Positions 12,400 to 22,052 of a DNA stretch of 64,000 bases are shown piece after piece (within the stretch, counting starts at the first letter, position 1; each line of letters starts with the position of its first letter). Both the position numbers and the translations under genes were made by a program. This DNA is from Paramarasmius palmivorus. Lineage: Eukaryota > Basidiomycota > Agaricomycetes > Agaricales > Marasmiaceae. The notes under the pieces are model-generated. The model worked only from the letters and a program-made list of their open reading frames with translations, was not told where the DNA came from and did not search any database. Location: contig JAYKXP010000033.1 in the NCBI GenBank assembly GCA_037176845.1, forward strand, positions 434,001 to 498,000. The letters run 5' to 3'.

Positions 12400-13205
12400 T
12401 AACTTGCGTTTAGTTACCAGGCTATTGTATACACTTAATTTTGGGGGGTAACATGGTGATATGGGCCCGAAAAATCGCTAGAAACCAGTAGTTGTGTTAC
12501 ATTCAAATATAGTAGGTGATCTGAAATGGAAGGCCAAAGCGGGTGTTTTCAAGGTCGGAGTTAATGTTATCGGCGATGCTATGAGTGATCATCATGTCGT
12601 GAATAAATCGCAACCGACAGAACGCACTATTGGCGTCTGTCAAGTACCCGTGTTCGTCCGAGTCCTGTATGATTTCATCGGTGAATCATTTCAAACGCAT
12701 CATTATTTGACTCGGAGGACGAAGTACAGACGGAAAGCCCATCGACGGGCAGACACGTTCGAAGACAAGAAGTAAACATGCTACGGGGACACCCTACAAA
12801 AGGCGACTATAACTTGAACTGGACAAAGAGCTCCACTTGACGGTGAATCCAAATGATTTTCGATAGGATTCTGTGCACTCGTCTGGGAATGATGGGTATC
12901 ATTGTATAGAATTATCAATTACTAGAATTCATGCCTCATAAGAAAGTCACAGTGAAGTTCCTCTCCAGAACAACGATCGATTACCGAATCCGCAGGCTTT
13001 GTTAGTTTAGCGCCCGAGAGGATCGTCACCGTTATCAGAGCTGTTACTAGGTACGAGTCATGATAAGCTAGAGCCCCGTCAATATTGAACGCCTAGTCAA
13101 TAGCCGGGTTAAGGGGTTGGGATAACTACAAACTAAGAGATGCCTCGATTCATACCGTAGGAGACCAATCTTAAGGAATATGAGAACTTCCTTCCTCCTG
13201 TACAT
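12400..13205. other. Duplicated non-coding sequence
   Basis: This aligns with about 5830-6700 of unit A. No coding or RNA signal is conserved between the two copies. Confidence 0.45.
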
Positions 13206-13209
13206 CAAC

Positions 13210-13292
13210 CCGTTATGGTGGCTAACATTATCGCCTCTCATGACGCACAGTGATGGCATCGCGATAGCCCAGGGTTCGATTCCCTGTAACGA
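13210..13292 (+). pseudogene. tRNA-Glu-like gene, probably inactive
   Basis: The ends CGTTA and TAACG can pair as an acceptor stem, an anticodon stem ATCGC/GCGAT encloses a loop containing CTC (Glu), and a T-arm ccaggGTTCGATtccctg follows. About 20 extra bases after the anticodon look like a tRNA intron. The D-loop is too short (TGGCTAACA) for a normal A box, so the gene is probably inactive. A more decayed homologue lies at 6700-6795 in unit A. Confidence 0.5.
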
Positions 13293-13299
13293 ATAACAT

Positions 13300-14210
13300 A
13301 GCCATAGAGATTTTGGTGTCTTCGCTTAACTAATCAAGTTGATTTCTGACGTTGACCGTCATCTCGTTTTCCATCCTAGCTGGTTAGTACTCTGTTCACG
13401 TCTGCAAAGCTCTTGAGCATGATTCTTTTGGTGTAACTTCAGGCTGACTCGATACCATGGACCATGAGATGACCCTAATTGAAGACGAGGAACGCCCTGC
13501 TGGTGCGAAAACTTTTTTAACTGCTTCCCTCGGTTTTTTAATCTCCTCGCTTTCGTAAAGATGGCCTCCCTCTCTCGGACTATGATATAGAACTACCACC
13601 TTCAGCGTTCTTCCCTTGCCTCCCTGCCGTTACTCGATTCCGTCACGCCCTTTTCTGGCCTTCAAACGACTTCATCGACTACCTCAGCCAGCCTCCGCGT
13701 TCCGTGTCCTTCCGATGTTTGGTTTGGTGGAACTTGCGATATGATCCTCGATGATGGTGATAGGTAAGTTCAGTTGTCTTCTGCTTTTCCAAACGTAACC
13801 TGATTTCTCCTGTAGCGTATCCATTCCTCTCACGCATCTCCAAAAGACGTTATCCTTCTGCCAATAAAGCTCTGCGACCTCAGAAGATACTTTAGCCCTT
13901 CACCATCTTCCTTTCTCACCTTTCCATTGTTACCTCCCTAACGCGTCACCAATATCCTGCGAGGGGTTCTGATCAGGCAGGATAGTTTGATCCCCGTATC
14001 CCCTGATCTTGGGATTGTATGGTCTATGGTTTGAGGAATGGCTGGAGTCGGAGACCGATATAAGTTAATGGATCGAAGAGGTAAGGCCGTCCTATCTTCG
14101 CTTTTCCTTTATTCATCTGACCTCTCCTTTCTGTAGGCGAAATACGCCTTGCGCATCTCGTTTGCCCCCACGACTATCCTTTCACTCATTCACAAGGACA
14201 CCCACGCACC
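13300..14210. other. Duplicated sequence matching 6800-7270
   Basis: Recognisable matches to unit A include aatcaagttgattt near 13327 and cattcatctgacct near 14111. No intact open frame is shared, so I call no gene. Confidence 0.45.
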
Positions 14211-14211
14211 C

Positions 14212-14220
14212 ACAGTTGAC
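14212..14220. repeat. Target-site duplication, left
   Basis: acagttgac occurs immediately outside the left inverted repeat and is repeated exactly at 15614-15622. Confidence 0.85.
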
Positions 14221-14371
14221 TAGACCTGTAACCGATCCCTAGTGACGATGACAAGCATGTACTAGGGACCTGTACATCTGGGTTTAAATTGGCGGGAGAC
14301 ATTTTAGGGATTTGCCGAAACTCGAAAAGGATTTGAGAATCCTTTTTGGGAAGGCTCGTAATACATATGAC

Positions 14372-14782
14372 ATGACAGCTTGTAATAGTGATGACACATG
14401 CGGAAACAAAATAAATTCTCTGCCGTCGACCGCCTCATCGAGCGATATACTTCTACGCGGCTACGACGATATGGACGACTCGGACCTTGCAATACTTAGG
14501 GTACAGGTGCAAAGCATCATGAAGATGTCTGTTACGCAACTCGAAGCTGTCATCAAAGACAAGAAGATTGAGCTTTCCTCCGACTATCCTCACCGATATA
14601 TCTCCACCCTACAAGACGACAACCTTGTGTTGGCGCTCAAAGCAATCATCATTGGGTATCTCATCACGGACGGTCGCGAAATTCCTCGGGAACTACAGGT
14701 CGATGCTGTTAGAATGGCGACGGTATTCCAGAGCTGGAAGCTATATCCACATGAATATATCTCTGGGACGACAAGAAGATAA
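14372..14782 (+). pseudogene. Captured fragment resembling the N-terminal side of a RecQ-like helicase
   Basis: The open frame starts inside the left inverted repeat and runs about 136 codons. The part DGREIPRELQVDAVR resembles the region just before the ATP-binding loop of RecQ-type DNA helicases found in mushroom genomes, but the frame stops before any Walker A motif. On family knowledge this is a captured, truncated host gene segment carried by the MULE. The first ATG in the longer open frame (which begins at a non-ATG codon at 14312) is at 14372. The helicase reading is moderate at best; a profile search would settle it. Confidence 0.4.
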
Positions 14783-15264
14783 AACAATGAATAGATCGTA
14801 CCACCGAAAGCATTGTACGCGCTACTAGATGTTGGCATGCTCTCGAAGGTGCTGGAGTACTCTGACGGAGATAGCAATGGATGTTCTGGTGTTTGTGGGA
14901 CGACTGTATACATGGATGAGGGATTCCTGACTTTATCTCGCGTGTAACGTCGTTTCGACTCATGTACCCTGTTATCAACGGAATCCGGTGGCGAATCCAT
15001 CTTTGTATCGTTTGCATATGAAGAAATTTGCCATGAGAAGTCTGGGTTTGTTTTCTTTCGAATGTACTGTCGCTTCTGTGGTGGATTGGATGTGGACAAT
15101 CGTGAATTCAGTTCATTGGTAGTTTCGGTTCCAGTGACATTAGAGTGTGCTTCATTGCGGGGTACAGAAGACATGGATGTAGACGAAGAGTGTAGGTACA
15201 GCAAGTAAGTACTGTAGACAGTGTGTTTAGAGCCCTGCGTTGAGATAGTATTGGACGTACGCAC
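14590..15264 (-). other. Long Ser/Thr-rich open frame inside the MULE
   Basis: A 224-codon frame lies antisense to the helicase-like fragment. It is rich in Ser, Thr and Asn and has two similar basic stretches (KRQYIRKK and KRRYTRDK). No family is recognised. It may be a second captured fragment or a chance frame; its 14590-14782 part is the shadow of the opposite strand. Confidence 0.2.
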
Positions 15265-15613
15265 CTTGTAACTTTACTCCAACTTGAACACAGTGACTAC
15301 AGCATTCCTATCCATTCCGAGTCCAATTTCCGTTCCTCCGCTGGACTGCCTTGTTGAAGTATGGCCACATATTCTGGTACAGCTTGCGATACCGATGAAT
15401 GAGAGAGCGAACGAAAGCGGAAGATATTTCCGCGTGTGTCATCATAATTACACGCTGTCATGTCATATGTATTACGAGCCTTCCCAAAAAGGATTCTCAA
15501 ATCCTTTTCGAGTTTCGGCAAATCCCTAAAATGTCTCCCGCCAATTTAAACCCAGATGTACAGGCCCCTACGTACTGAGTTTACGCGTCACGTAGGGGCA
15601 TGTCACAGGCCTA

Positions 15614-15622
15614 ACAGTTGAC
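15614..15622. repeat. Target-site duplication, right
   Basis: acagttgac is an exact copy of 14212-14220, directly outside the right inverted repeat. Confidence 0.85.
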
Positions 15623-15629
15623 GGATGGG

Positions 15630-16200
15630 AGAGAAAACGATGGGGTACGATCGCACCTTGTCCTCCTTCCTCGTCGATCTAACACCAACTTCTCCTGTAC
15701 CTAGTCCTTCTCCATCCTTCCACAATCCCTTTCCCCACCCAATCTACTATCGATTCGGCAGGAGAAGTAGCCAACACCCCCTCAACATTACACATTACAC
15801 GCGCCGCTCGCGTCCGGGTCCACATGTCTCAGAAACCTTCCCAACCAACCTGCACTTTGAACGGTAGTCCATGGATGGAAATGAAATTGATGGGTTACAG
15901 TAGACGAGGGGTTATTTACTGTATGGTAAGCCCACACCTTCTACTTATCCTGCTCCTTCGTTGAACTGACACCAGCTCCGCCGTTCCTTAGTACATTTTC
16001 CCCCTAGAATGCCCAATCGCCAATCCCTTTTCCTCATCGACGCCTTACAGGCCGAAGAGTCAAAATGTACCCCGTTATGCAGATCGATGACAACGGTAGC
16101 ATAGCTTATCGTTTCGTTCTAGGGTTCGACTGACGGAGAAGAGCGAAAGTCTTGTACCTACCGTCAGTCGGGTCTACTCACCGAATCGAGGCAATCTCGC
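15630..16200. other. No recognisable gene
   Basis: This is the right flank of the MULE. A stretch near 16070-16140 (ccgttatg ... agggttcgact) could be another badly decayed tRNA-Glu relic, but the pairing is not convincing. Confidence 0.4.
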
Positions 16201-16213
16201 ATATGGGCGTACA

Positions 16214-16308
16214 AGTGTTACCAGGGTTCGAACCTATGTCTCTGGAAGAGACAACACGGGGACATTGTTATTCATACGCCGCGTCATCACCGCTACACTA
16301 TGTGGACA
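16214..16308 (-). pseudogene. tRNA-like relic
   Basis: Read on the minus strand it has an A-box-like TAGTGTAGCGG and a B box GGTTCGAACCC with a T-arm, matching the layout of the intact tRNA-Gln 350 bases away. The acceptor ends do not pair and no proper anticodon stem forms. It is a decayed duplicate. Confidence 0.45.
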
Positions 16309-16479
16309 GGTATGAGGTTGAGGTATATTGGATACGTGAGACAGATCTATCACGTTTCGTTTGTTCAATCCAACGCTGATCATTCTTTCTCAGAGGTCCA
16401 CCAGCTACCCTTTTGTTCTATCACAAGGATGGAAGAATCGATGGGATTGGGTGTTGAAATGTACGCACATCCACTCGCG

Positions 16480-16930
16480 AACGGTGTTTATGCAATCATC
16501 AGGGAAGGTGTCCCGATCGCGCATCGAAGGAATGGATTTGGGGGGCGAAGGAGATCTTACCTATGTATGTATTCGTGTATGTACCTCTATTCCCAGTAAC
16601 CTAATGATATCTTTTCGCGTCGAGCGTAACAAAAGCGAAACATGCAGTCACAACATAGAGGTGCTACCAGGGTTCGAACCTGGGTTTCGGGAAAGGTTGT
16701 AACCGCAGTCATCTATCAAAATCCCGAGTGATGACCACTACACTATAGCACCTGTGTACCATAGTTTGTCCCGATGATATCGTAGGTCGTGGTAAAAGTT
16801 CAAGTTTTGAACGAGCTTCTCTTCTGCGTAACGATCAGAGTTACTGCTTTGTTTCCTCAGAGTGTACAAGCGAGGACGTTAGGCACACAATTCCTAGACA
16901 TGAGCCAGTTGTTGATAATGGTGCGTGCTC
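16480..16930. repeat. Third, partial copy of the duplicated unit edge
   Basis: Sequence on both sides of the intact tRNA-Gln matches the left edges of units A and B (about 2270-2640 and 7560-7920), including the acacaattcctaga / acacaatatcctag block after the tRNA. No terpene synthase follows here, so the copy is partial. Confidence 0.55.
16660..16752 (-). tRNA. tRNA-Gln (UUG), intron-containing
   Basis: On the minus strand the acceptor GGTGCTA pairs fully with TAGCACC. The D-arm is GTGTAGTGGTCATCAC, typical of fungal tRNA-Gln. The anticodon stem CGGGA/TCCCG encloses a loop with TTG, and the T-arm is CCAGG-TTCGAAC-CCTGG. About 20 bases after position 37 form an intron. All stems are intact, so the gene should be functional. 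Decayed copies lie at 16214-16308 and at the edges of both terpene synthase units. Confidence 0.9.
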
Positions 16931-16939
16931 CTATCGACA

Positions 16940-17680
16940 TCGTTCTTGCTTGACAAGCCCGTTTTATCGCAGCACAAACTCTCATTCGCCTCAATCTGGG
17001 ATTAGATGGGCTGGATCCGATTAAGCCTATAATACCGGACCGAGAAGGGCCGTAGGTGCTTGTTCTGGCCGTTTTCGGATGAGTATGTCGCAGGTGGCTC
17101 CCTTCACAAAAGGCAATACATCGAAACTGATTAGAATGTATCGCAGAACAATAAGGGCACTACTACCGACATATGTGACTTATGCTCGTACTCTTTGATT
17201 TGAGAGAGAGAAATGTGAGTAGAGATGGACCTTCGGATATCGGAAGGGCGTCTGTGGTTAAATAGTGAGTACTCTATGCAATAGTCCAGCCGCGTAATTC
17301 TGACAGATTGTGCGATACCGCATGATGGTCTGTAGATTGCTTGGACCTACGACGTCATTCTGGCCTGGCTTATCTGAACAATAACAGCGGACACGAGACC
17401 AGGTTGCCATAGCTAACGTTCCCATGTCCAAGTTCTCCTCTATGACTGAAATTAGCAGTTCTGCTATCATCAGTTGAGTATATCATGGTCTCCCTCCGAT
17501 ATCTATCCGTGTTCACCTACCTGCTCTTGATGGAAGATGGGTAGTGATCAATCTGGCGCTCAGTAACTGCTTTGACCGACCTATTATGGTGTCATTCACG
17601 TCCTTGCATTGTCTCTGCGGCCACGGATGGCCAAAAACGTGACATCCACTTTTCTTTATGCTCAAGAATGCCACAGAATA
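16940..17680. other. No recognisable gene
   Basis: Open frames are short and without motifs. Confidence 0.4.
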
Positions 17681-17690
17681 TCGTATGGTA

Positions 17691-17697
17691 TATAAAT
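17691..17697 (+). promoter_or_regulatory. Probable TATA box
   Basis: TATAAAT lies 108 bases upstream of the ATG at 17799, leaving room for a leader of about 75 bases. Confidence 0.4.
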
Positions 17698-17798
17698 TCC
17701 CGACTTTAGACGTCGGAGAACACTCACTCACTCTTACTCTCGTAACTCTCAGCTTTTCATTGCATTCATAACTTCTCGCCTTCACCAAATTCAGCATC

Positions 17799-18661
17799 AT
17801 GAACGCCAACAACAATAACCGAAACAACACCTACTTCCGCCCTGATGGGTACGTCACGGTTTCCGAGTTCGTTCAAATGGTTCGTTACTCATCGTCGTCC
17901 CGTTGCAGGTACACTAACACTGGGCGTGGTCCTGTTCCTGACGAGCACCTCCGTGCTGCTCAGCTTACGAGGCAGGCCCAATTTCGTCCTGATGGGTATG
18001 TCTTTCTCTTCATTTTATACCTTCTACCGCGCTGAACTTGGTTAAAGCTACCCCGACCCGCTCACCGTTCAAGGTCCAAAGTCTCCCGAGTTGCTCATGG
18101 CAATGAACCAATGGAATGATGCCGTGGATGAGCATCGTCAAAGGGAGAGACAGGTAGTGCGGGGAAGGGGAGCAGGGTATCCTCATCCTCAGCAGCAACA
18201 ACCACTAACCAGTCACACCAACGCGGCTTACCCAACTCCAATCGTCAATCACGACCCTGGTCGTGGTTCTGCTTATCCTTATCCTTATCCTCCGCAGCAG
18301 CACTCCTCAATGCCTCACCCTCATTCTCATCCTCACGTTCAGCACCACGCCTCCACTTCCCATCCTTATCCGACTGTCAAGCAAGAACCTGGAACTTCAT
18401 ATCCTTACCCACGCCCTCAGCAGCAGCTGCGTACTAATCCAAGCGCTCCATACCCCCAGCCGCAGCACACTGCTGTCAAACAGGAGCCAGGTGTTCAACG
18501 TACACCCAGTAACCGTACTCGTAGGGTTAAGGATGAAGAAGATGAGGGTACTGCGAAGAGGTGAGCATAGGTTTAGCTTCTCTATGCTGATCTGATGGTC
18601 TGATCGATATGATAGGGCTTTGGCTGGTTCGTCTTCTCGTCGTTCTACGCGTAGGAAGTAG
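17799..18661 (+). CDS. Low-complexity Tyr/Pro/His-rich protein with repeated VKxE sites
   Basis: Four exons (17799-17848, 17909-17995, 18048-18560, 18616-18661) with 52-60 nt canonical introns give 231 residues. The N-terminus is Asn-rich, and FRPDGY occurs twice, each time with an intron splitting its Gly codon. The middle is repeats of YPYP, HPH and Gln/Pro. Three sites fit the SUMO-acceptor consensus psi-K-x-E: VKQEPG from residues 156 and 189, and VKDEED from 206. The C-terminus is basic (RTRR, SSRRSTRRK), suggesting nuclear targeting. I recognise no family. A nuclear, sumoylated, intrinsically disordered regulator is an inference from composition only. Confidence 0.75.
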
Positions 18662-18778
18662 GTTGGGGGTGGAAATCCAGAGAAAGGCAATGGTTATTTG
18701 GCGATTGGTTATCGGCTCACGGAAAACTGTTTACAACTATCAGTTGTTTATGATTTGAAGTATGTTTATGTATTAGAA

Positions 18779-18824
18779 TATGCTTTATGCTTTATGCTCT
18801 ATGCTCTATGCTCTATCTATGCTC
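18779..18824. repeat. Short tandem repeat tatgctt/tatgctc
   Basis: About six imperfect copies of a 7-base unit (tatgctt then tatgctc) lie downstream of the 231-residue protein gene. Confidence 0.8.
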
Positions 18825-18829
18825 AATTC

Positions 18830-19800
18830 CCTGCGTATATATGTTTACCAAGGGTGAAAGGGGATCCCAGCCAGTAGAGACGGCATCTCGTGTGTCAAGC
18901 GCTTTCCTTTCACTGATGCTTTCATCATGGTGAAAAACTCCCAGCATCTGCAATAGCGAACTGCTCTAATATCTGACTCCGAGTCATCGTGCTTATACCT
19001 ATACTTCAAAGTCAAAAGTTGATATCGATCACTAGGTGAACGCTAAAGGTAAGAGGAGATGGCGTGTGAACCAAGATAGACCCATCAATGGTAGGTTAGG
19101 GTTTCGGTTTTGCTGGCATGACGCATCTCATTGTCTTTTGATCTCGAACTACATCCCCAGTATACGGACATCCATTTCAGCATCGTGTTACTTCAAGGTT
19201 TTAACTATATGAGCACACACTTAATGAGTTGCGAGCCTTAGGCTGTGTCCATGATAGGTCCTGACGAGACTGCTAGGGCTCGGTTCAGGCTCGGCGGCAG
19301 TTCATGCATGTACCTTGGATAAGGAGTCCAGGGGAAGTGAACGGTATTGAACTCTCGTAAGTGGTGCTTTTATTACTCTTCCACGTCATCATCATTCATC
19401 ATTTCTTTAGTACACGGTTCAAAACTTCGATCGAGAACGCGAACATATCCCCTCGTGTGGTCCACGCGTGGCTTTCTGATAAGTAACACCCACTTATCTC
19501 CATCGCTTCGGAAACGAAATGAAAGATTTGACATGAAAATTGGTCACAAGGTAAGCCTCGACATGCTCAACAGGTGAAGTCAACATAACCTTTGACCATG
19601 ACCCCTTCGGCTAGAATGCGAAGAACGTCGAGGAAGAATGGAGCCTATGGAGTAGTTGTTGCCGAATCGTCTCCGAGCAGAGTTGCTGTCGACAGAAGAG
19701 ACGGATAGAAGGTACATACTTGCTTTCTTAGGCAGAATAACGTTAAGCATACAGACTTGAAAAGCTGACGACTTGGGGTTTTTATCTCTACTACCCACAG
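18830..19800. other. No recognisable gene
   Basis: No frame with convincing coding content or splice-linked continuation is seen. Confidence 0.4.
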
Positions 19801-19812
19801 GTTTCATTGACA

Positions 19813-20554
19813 ATGACCAAGTATGTCTTCCAGTCGTGCATTCCCATCCGTCTGCGTCCTAACCAATGCTCACTAGTGCCAAGGCTACGGATGAAGGTAC
19901 TATGCATTCCCACCCACAGGTCGTTCCGAAACTCACGTCTTCGCAGACACACCCTTCGACACATGCGCGAAACTCACCCCCGAGCTGTTTCTCGCTCAAA
20001 TACAACTTAACAAATTCGCCGGGCAGTATCTCACTTCCATCTCTGGCGATCAAACGTTCGATAAAGATGGCTTTCTGAGTGCCGTCCGCAAATATCCCTT
20101 CAGCGACCTCACAATTCTTCCCGTTCCAGAGAACCCGAGTCAACCCCCAAGCGGTAACAACCCAGTTTCCCAAATGTGTAACAATATCGTCTACTTCATG
20201 CGTGACGAAATCGGTATTCCTATTGATGCCGATGCGATGTACGCTACAGTCAGCAACGCATTCACCAACCTCAAATGGGCGACCGAACAGGGTTTCGCGA
20301 GCTTCTCGTCCTCGAGCTCAGGGAGTAACTCGGCTTTTGAATATCGTGTCATGTTCTCAGCTCCGGTGGATGAGGAGACGTTCATTAGTTTTGTGTGTAC
20401 AATTTTGTTGGAGGCAGATATTAGGACAGAGGAGGAGTGGTGGGGGCTGGTGAGCAGTACGAGGAAGCATTTTAGGTGTGCGATTTGGGGGATAAAGCTG
20501 CAGGTGAAGAAAGGCTTTGAATATGATCCGGATGGTCCGGTGGTCGGAGGTTAG
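19813..20554 (+). CDS. Cyt/volvatoxin-like pore-forming cytolysin
   Basis: The protein is about 221 residues. I read a tiny first exon (19813-19820) carrying the ATG, an intron with a GTATGT donor ending at 19896, and a second exon to 20554. The order of features in the second half matches the Cyt delta-endotoxin fold that mushrooms use in volvatoxin A2-type proteins: a TNLKW-type helix, then a strand-rich stretch around FEYRVMFSAP and a closing strand near the C-terminus. Family members insert into membranes; in fungi they are thought to deter grazers. No signal peptide is seen, as is usual for this family. The acceptor of the first intron is the weakest point: a nearer acceptor (19876) gives another frame. 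The family call rests on fold-like pattern and length, not on a search. Confidence 0.65.
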
Positions 20555-20827
20555 TCGTAAAGTAACATAGAAGCTGTGACTTGCGAATTCATATCCCCAA
20601 GGGCTGAGCTATGTCCACGCAGTGACTCGGAGAAAGCCAAGGCAGTTTGTCCTGCATAGATACAGAGCGAATCAAAAAAACAAAAACAGCCCACATTTCT
20701 TCCCATGCATGTACCATAGAATCGCACGGTACCCGTTGGTCGTTATAAAATTCACGTAACGCATGTGAAGCAGGTCAGAGTTACAGGTAATTCATTTTCA
20801 TCGCAGAGAACAGAGTTGTCACAATTC

Positions 20828-21147
20828 ATGACCAAATCTTCCTCCGCCTCCTCTATCTCTTCTGTAGCTAGCGTTGCTTTCCAAGTATTGTCCCGTTATA
20901 TTCCACTGCAAGTTTGGGTTCTCGATTGTTCTATTTTTTGAATCTGTGTCGGAACAGCAAATTCAAGATATGCTACTTAAACAAGCGGACCACAACCGCA
21001 GAGTGGATACTGCTACCCCCTACTCCATTGCAGCCGCGTCATACCCAATGGTACCAATATACTGTATCCAAGACTGGTATAGACATTGAAGTCGAGATCA
21101 ATTTCAACGGCACTCCACGTGCCCAATTGAAAATCGAACTCGGATAA
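20828..21147 (+). CDS. Possible small two-exon protein
   Basis: A start at 20828 gives a Ser-rich N-terminus (MTKSSSASSISSVASVAFQ). A GT-AG intron of 83 nt (20885-20967) would join it to an open frame ending at 21147 with TGIDIEVEINFNGTPRAQL. The whole would be about 79 residues. No family is recognised. It may instead be a remnant, since the retrotransposon begins only 34 bases downstream. Confidence 0.35.
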
Positions 21148-21181
21148 CATTGATAACATTGATAAACCTGCTGTGGACCGA

Positions 21182-22019
21182 TGAGGAAGATAGAGTTAGT
21201 CCACTGTGGGACTATGCAGATGACAAGGTCGGAACGGCTACCCGTGTAGACGTAGAGTAGAGAAATGACGAATCAAGTCGTCGTCGAGGAATGAGGATGA
21301 AAATGAAAAGGGTCCGGGAACGTGTAAGACACGAGGCGGTACCAAATGCGTCCGTGCGGTGATGTTACACCGATAAGACCGCGGATTGGAAATAAAGAAT
21401 GAAAAATGAAATATACTTCGTATCTTGATTCTTGAGGGGCTCGGATACTCTTGATGCTTTTGCAAACTCGACTCGAAGGCTCTGAGATGAGGGGAAAAGA
21501 AAAGAAGGGAAGATGTCACATTTCTCTGACAGCTTGTCAGGTAAGCGTCACGGTGGTCCGTGCGCGAATACAAACAGCCGTACAACAAACTTGATAACGA
21601 TAAGATAAATAAAGTGTCCATTTTTAAAGTGAGTCCACGTCTTCACTTCTCCTCAGTCTGCCGGCGTCCACTAGACTGATACATGCAGGCACTGCTGAAG
21701 GGTTGACCAGACCCTCTCGTATCGGTGACCCCGAACCGTTACGAGGCGTGCATTAACTGCATGGTGGAACCGGCGTACTTCGGATACGCTCGACGTTTCG
21801 TCGTATCGTAAAAGGGTAAACGTACAAGGGGAATGTGATGGAGAGTTTGCAAGGGGAAGGGAAAATGTGAGATGAAGCTGTTGTGAAGGTGTAAGAATAA
21901 AGTAAGTCGTAATTTATATGTAAAGTCGAAGAAAAGAATAAAAGGTTCGAACCGGAGGTGCACAACAGCACCTCTACCCTTGTCCCACTTCTACCAGGAG
22001 TCCTATCGACTCCGCGACA
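21182..22019 (-). repeat. 3' LTR
   Basis: Direct repeat of 29718-30555 at an offset of exactly 8536 bases. Open frames inside it are the same in both copies and are not genes. Confidence 0.92.
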
Positions 22020-22052
22020 GAGAGGAATGCTTGAGGGACCGTCCTCGGTATC

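Larger units (their letters stand above)
7390..14180. repeat. Tandem duplication unit B
   Basis: Unit B is the second copy of the segment described for unit A. It carries terpene synthase copy 2 and a tRNA-Glu-like locus. In addition it holds about 1.1 kb (about 11240-12400), including the cysteine-rich secreted protein gene, that has no counterpart in unit A. A Mutator-like element begins at 14221, just beyond the limit I can align. Confidence 0.8.
14221..15613. mobile_element. Mutator-like (MULE) non-autonomous element, 1393 bp
   Basis: Long terminal inverted repeats of about 186 bp (14221-14406 and 15427-15613) begin taGacctgt / taGGcctgt and stay similar over their whole length. The element is flanked by a perfect 9-bp direct repeat acagttgac (14212-14220 and 15614-15622). 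Long inverted repeats with a 9-bp target duplication are the mark of Mutator-like elements. No transposase is encoded, so it must move in trans. The interior carries a helicase-like fragment (see 14372-14782), giving the layout of a gene-capturing Pack-MULE. Confidence 0.85.

Noticed and set aside
19897..19920. A 23-nt GT-AG intron in the cytolysin-like gene
   Set aside because: The frame can be joined by extending the first intron to 19896, which uses a normal length of 76 nt.
21238..21621. 127-codon minus-strand frame in the 3' LTR (and the same frame at 29774-30157)
   Set aside because: It occurs identically in both LTRs and has low-complexity Phe/Ser content; it is LTR sequence, not a gene.
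21945..21975. B-box-like ggttcgaacc inside the LTRs
   Set aside because: No acceptor or anticodon stems surround it; chance match.
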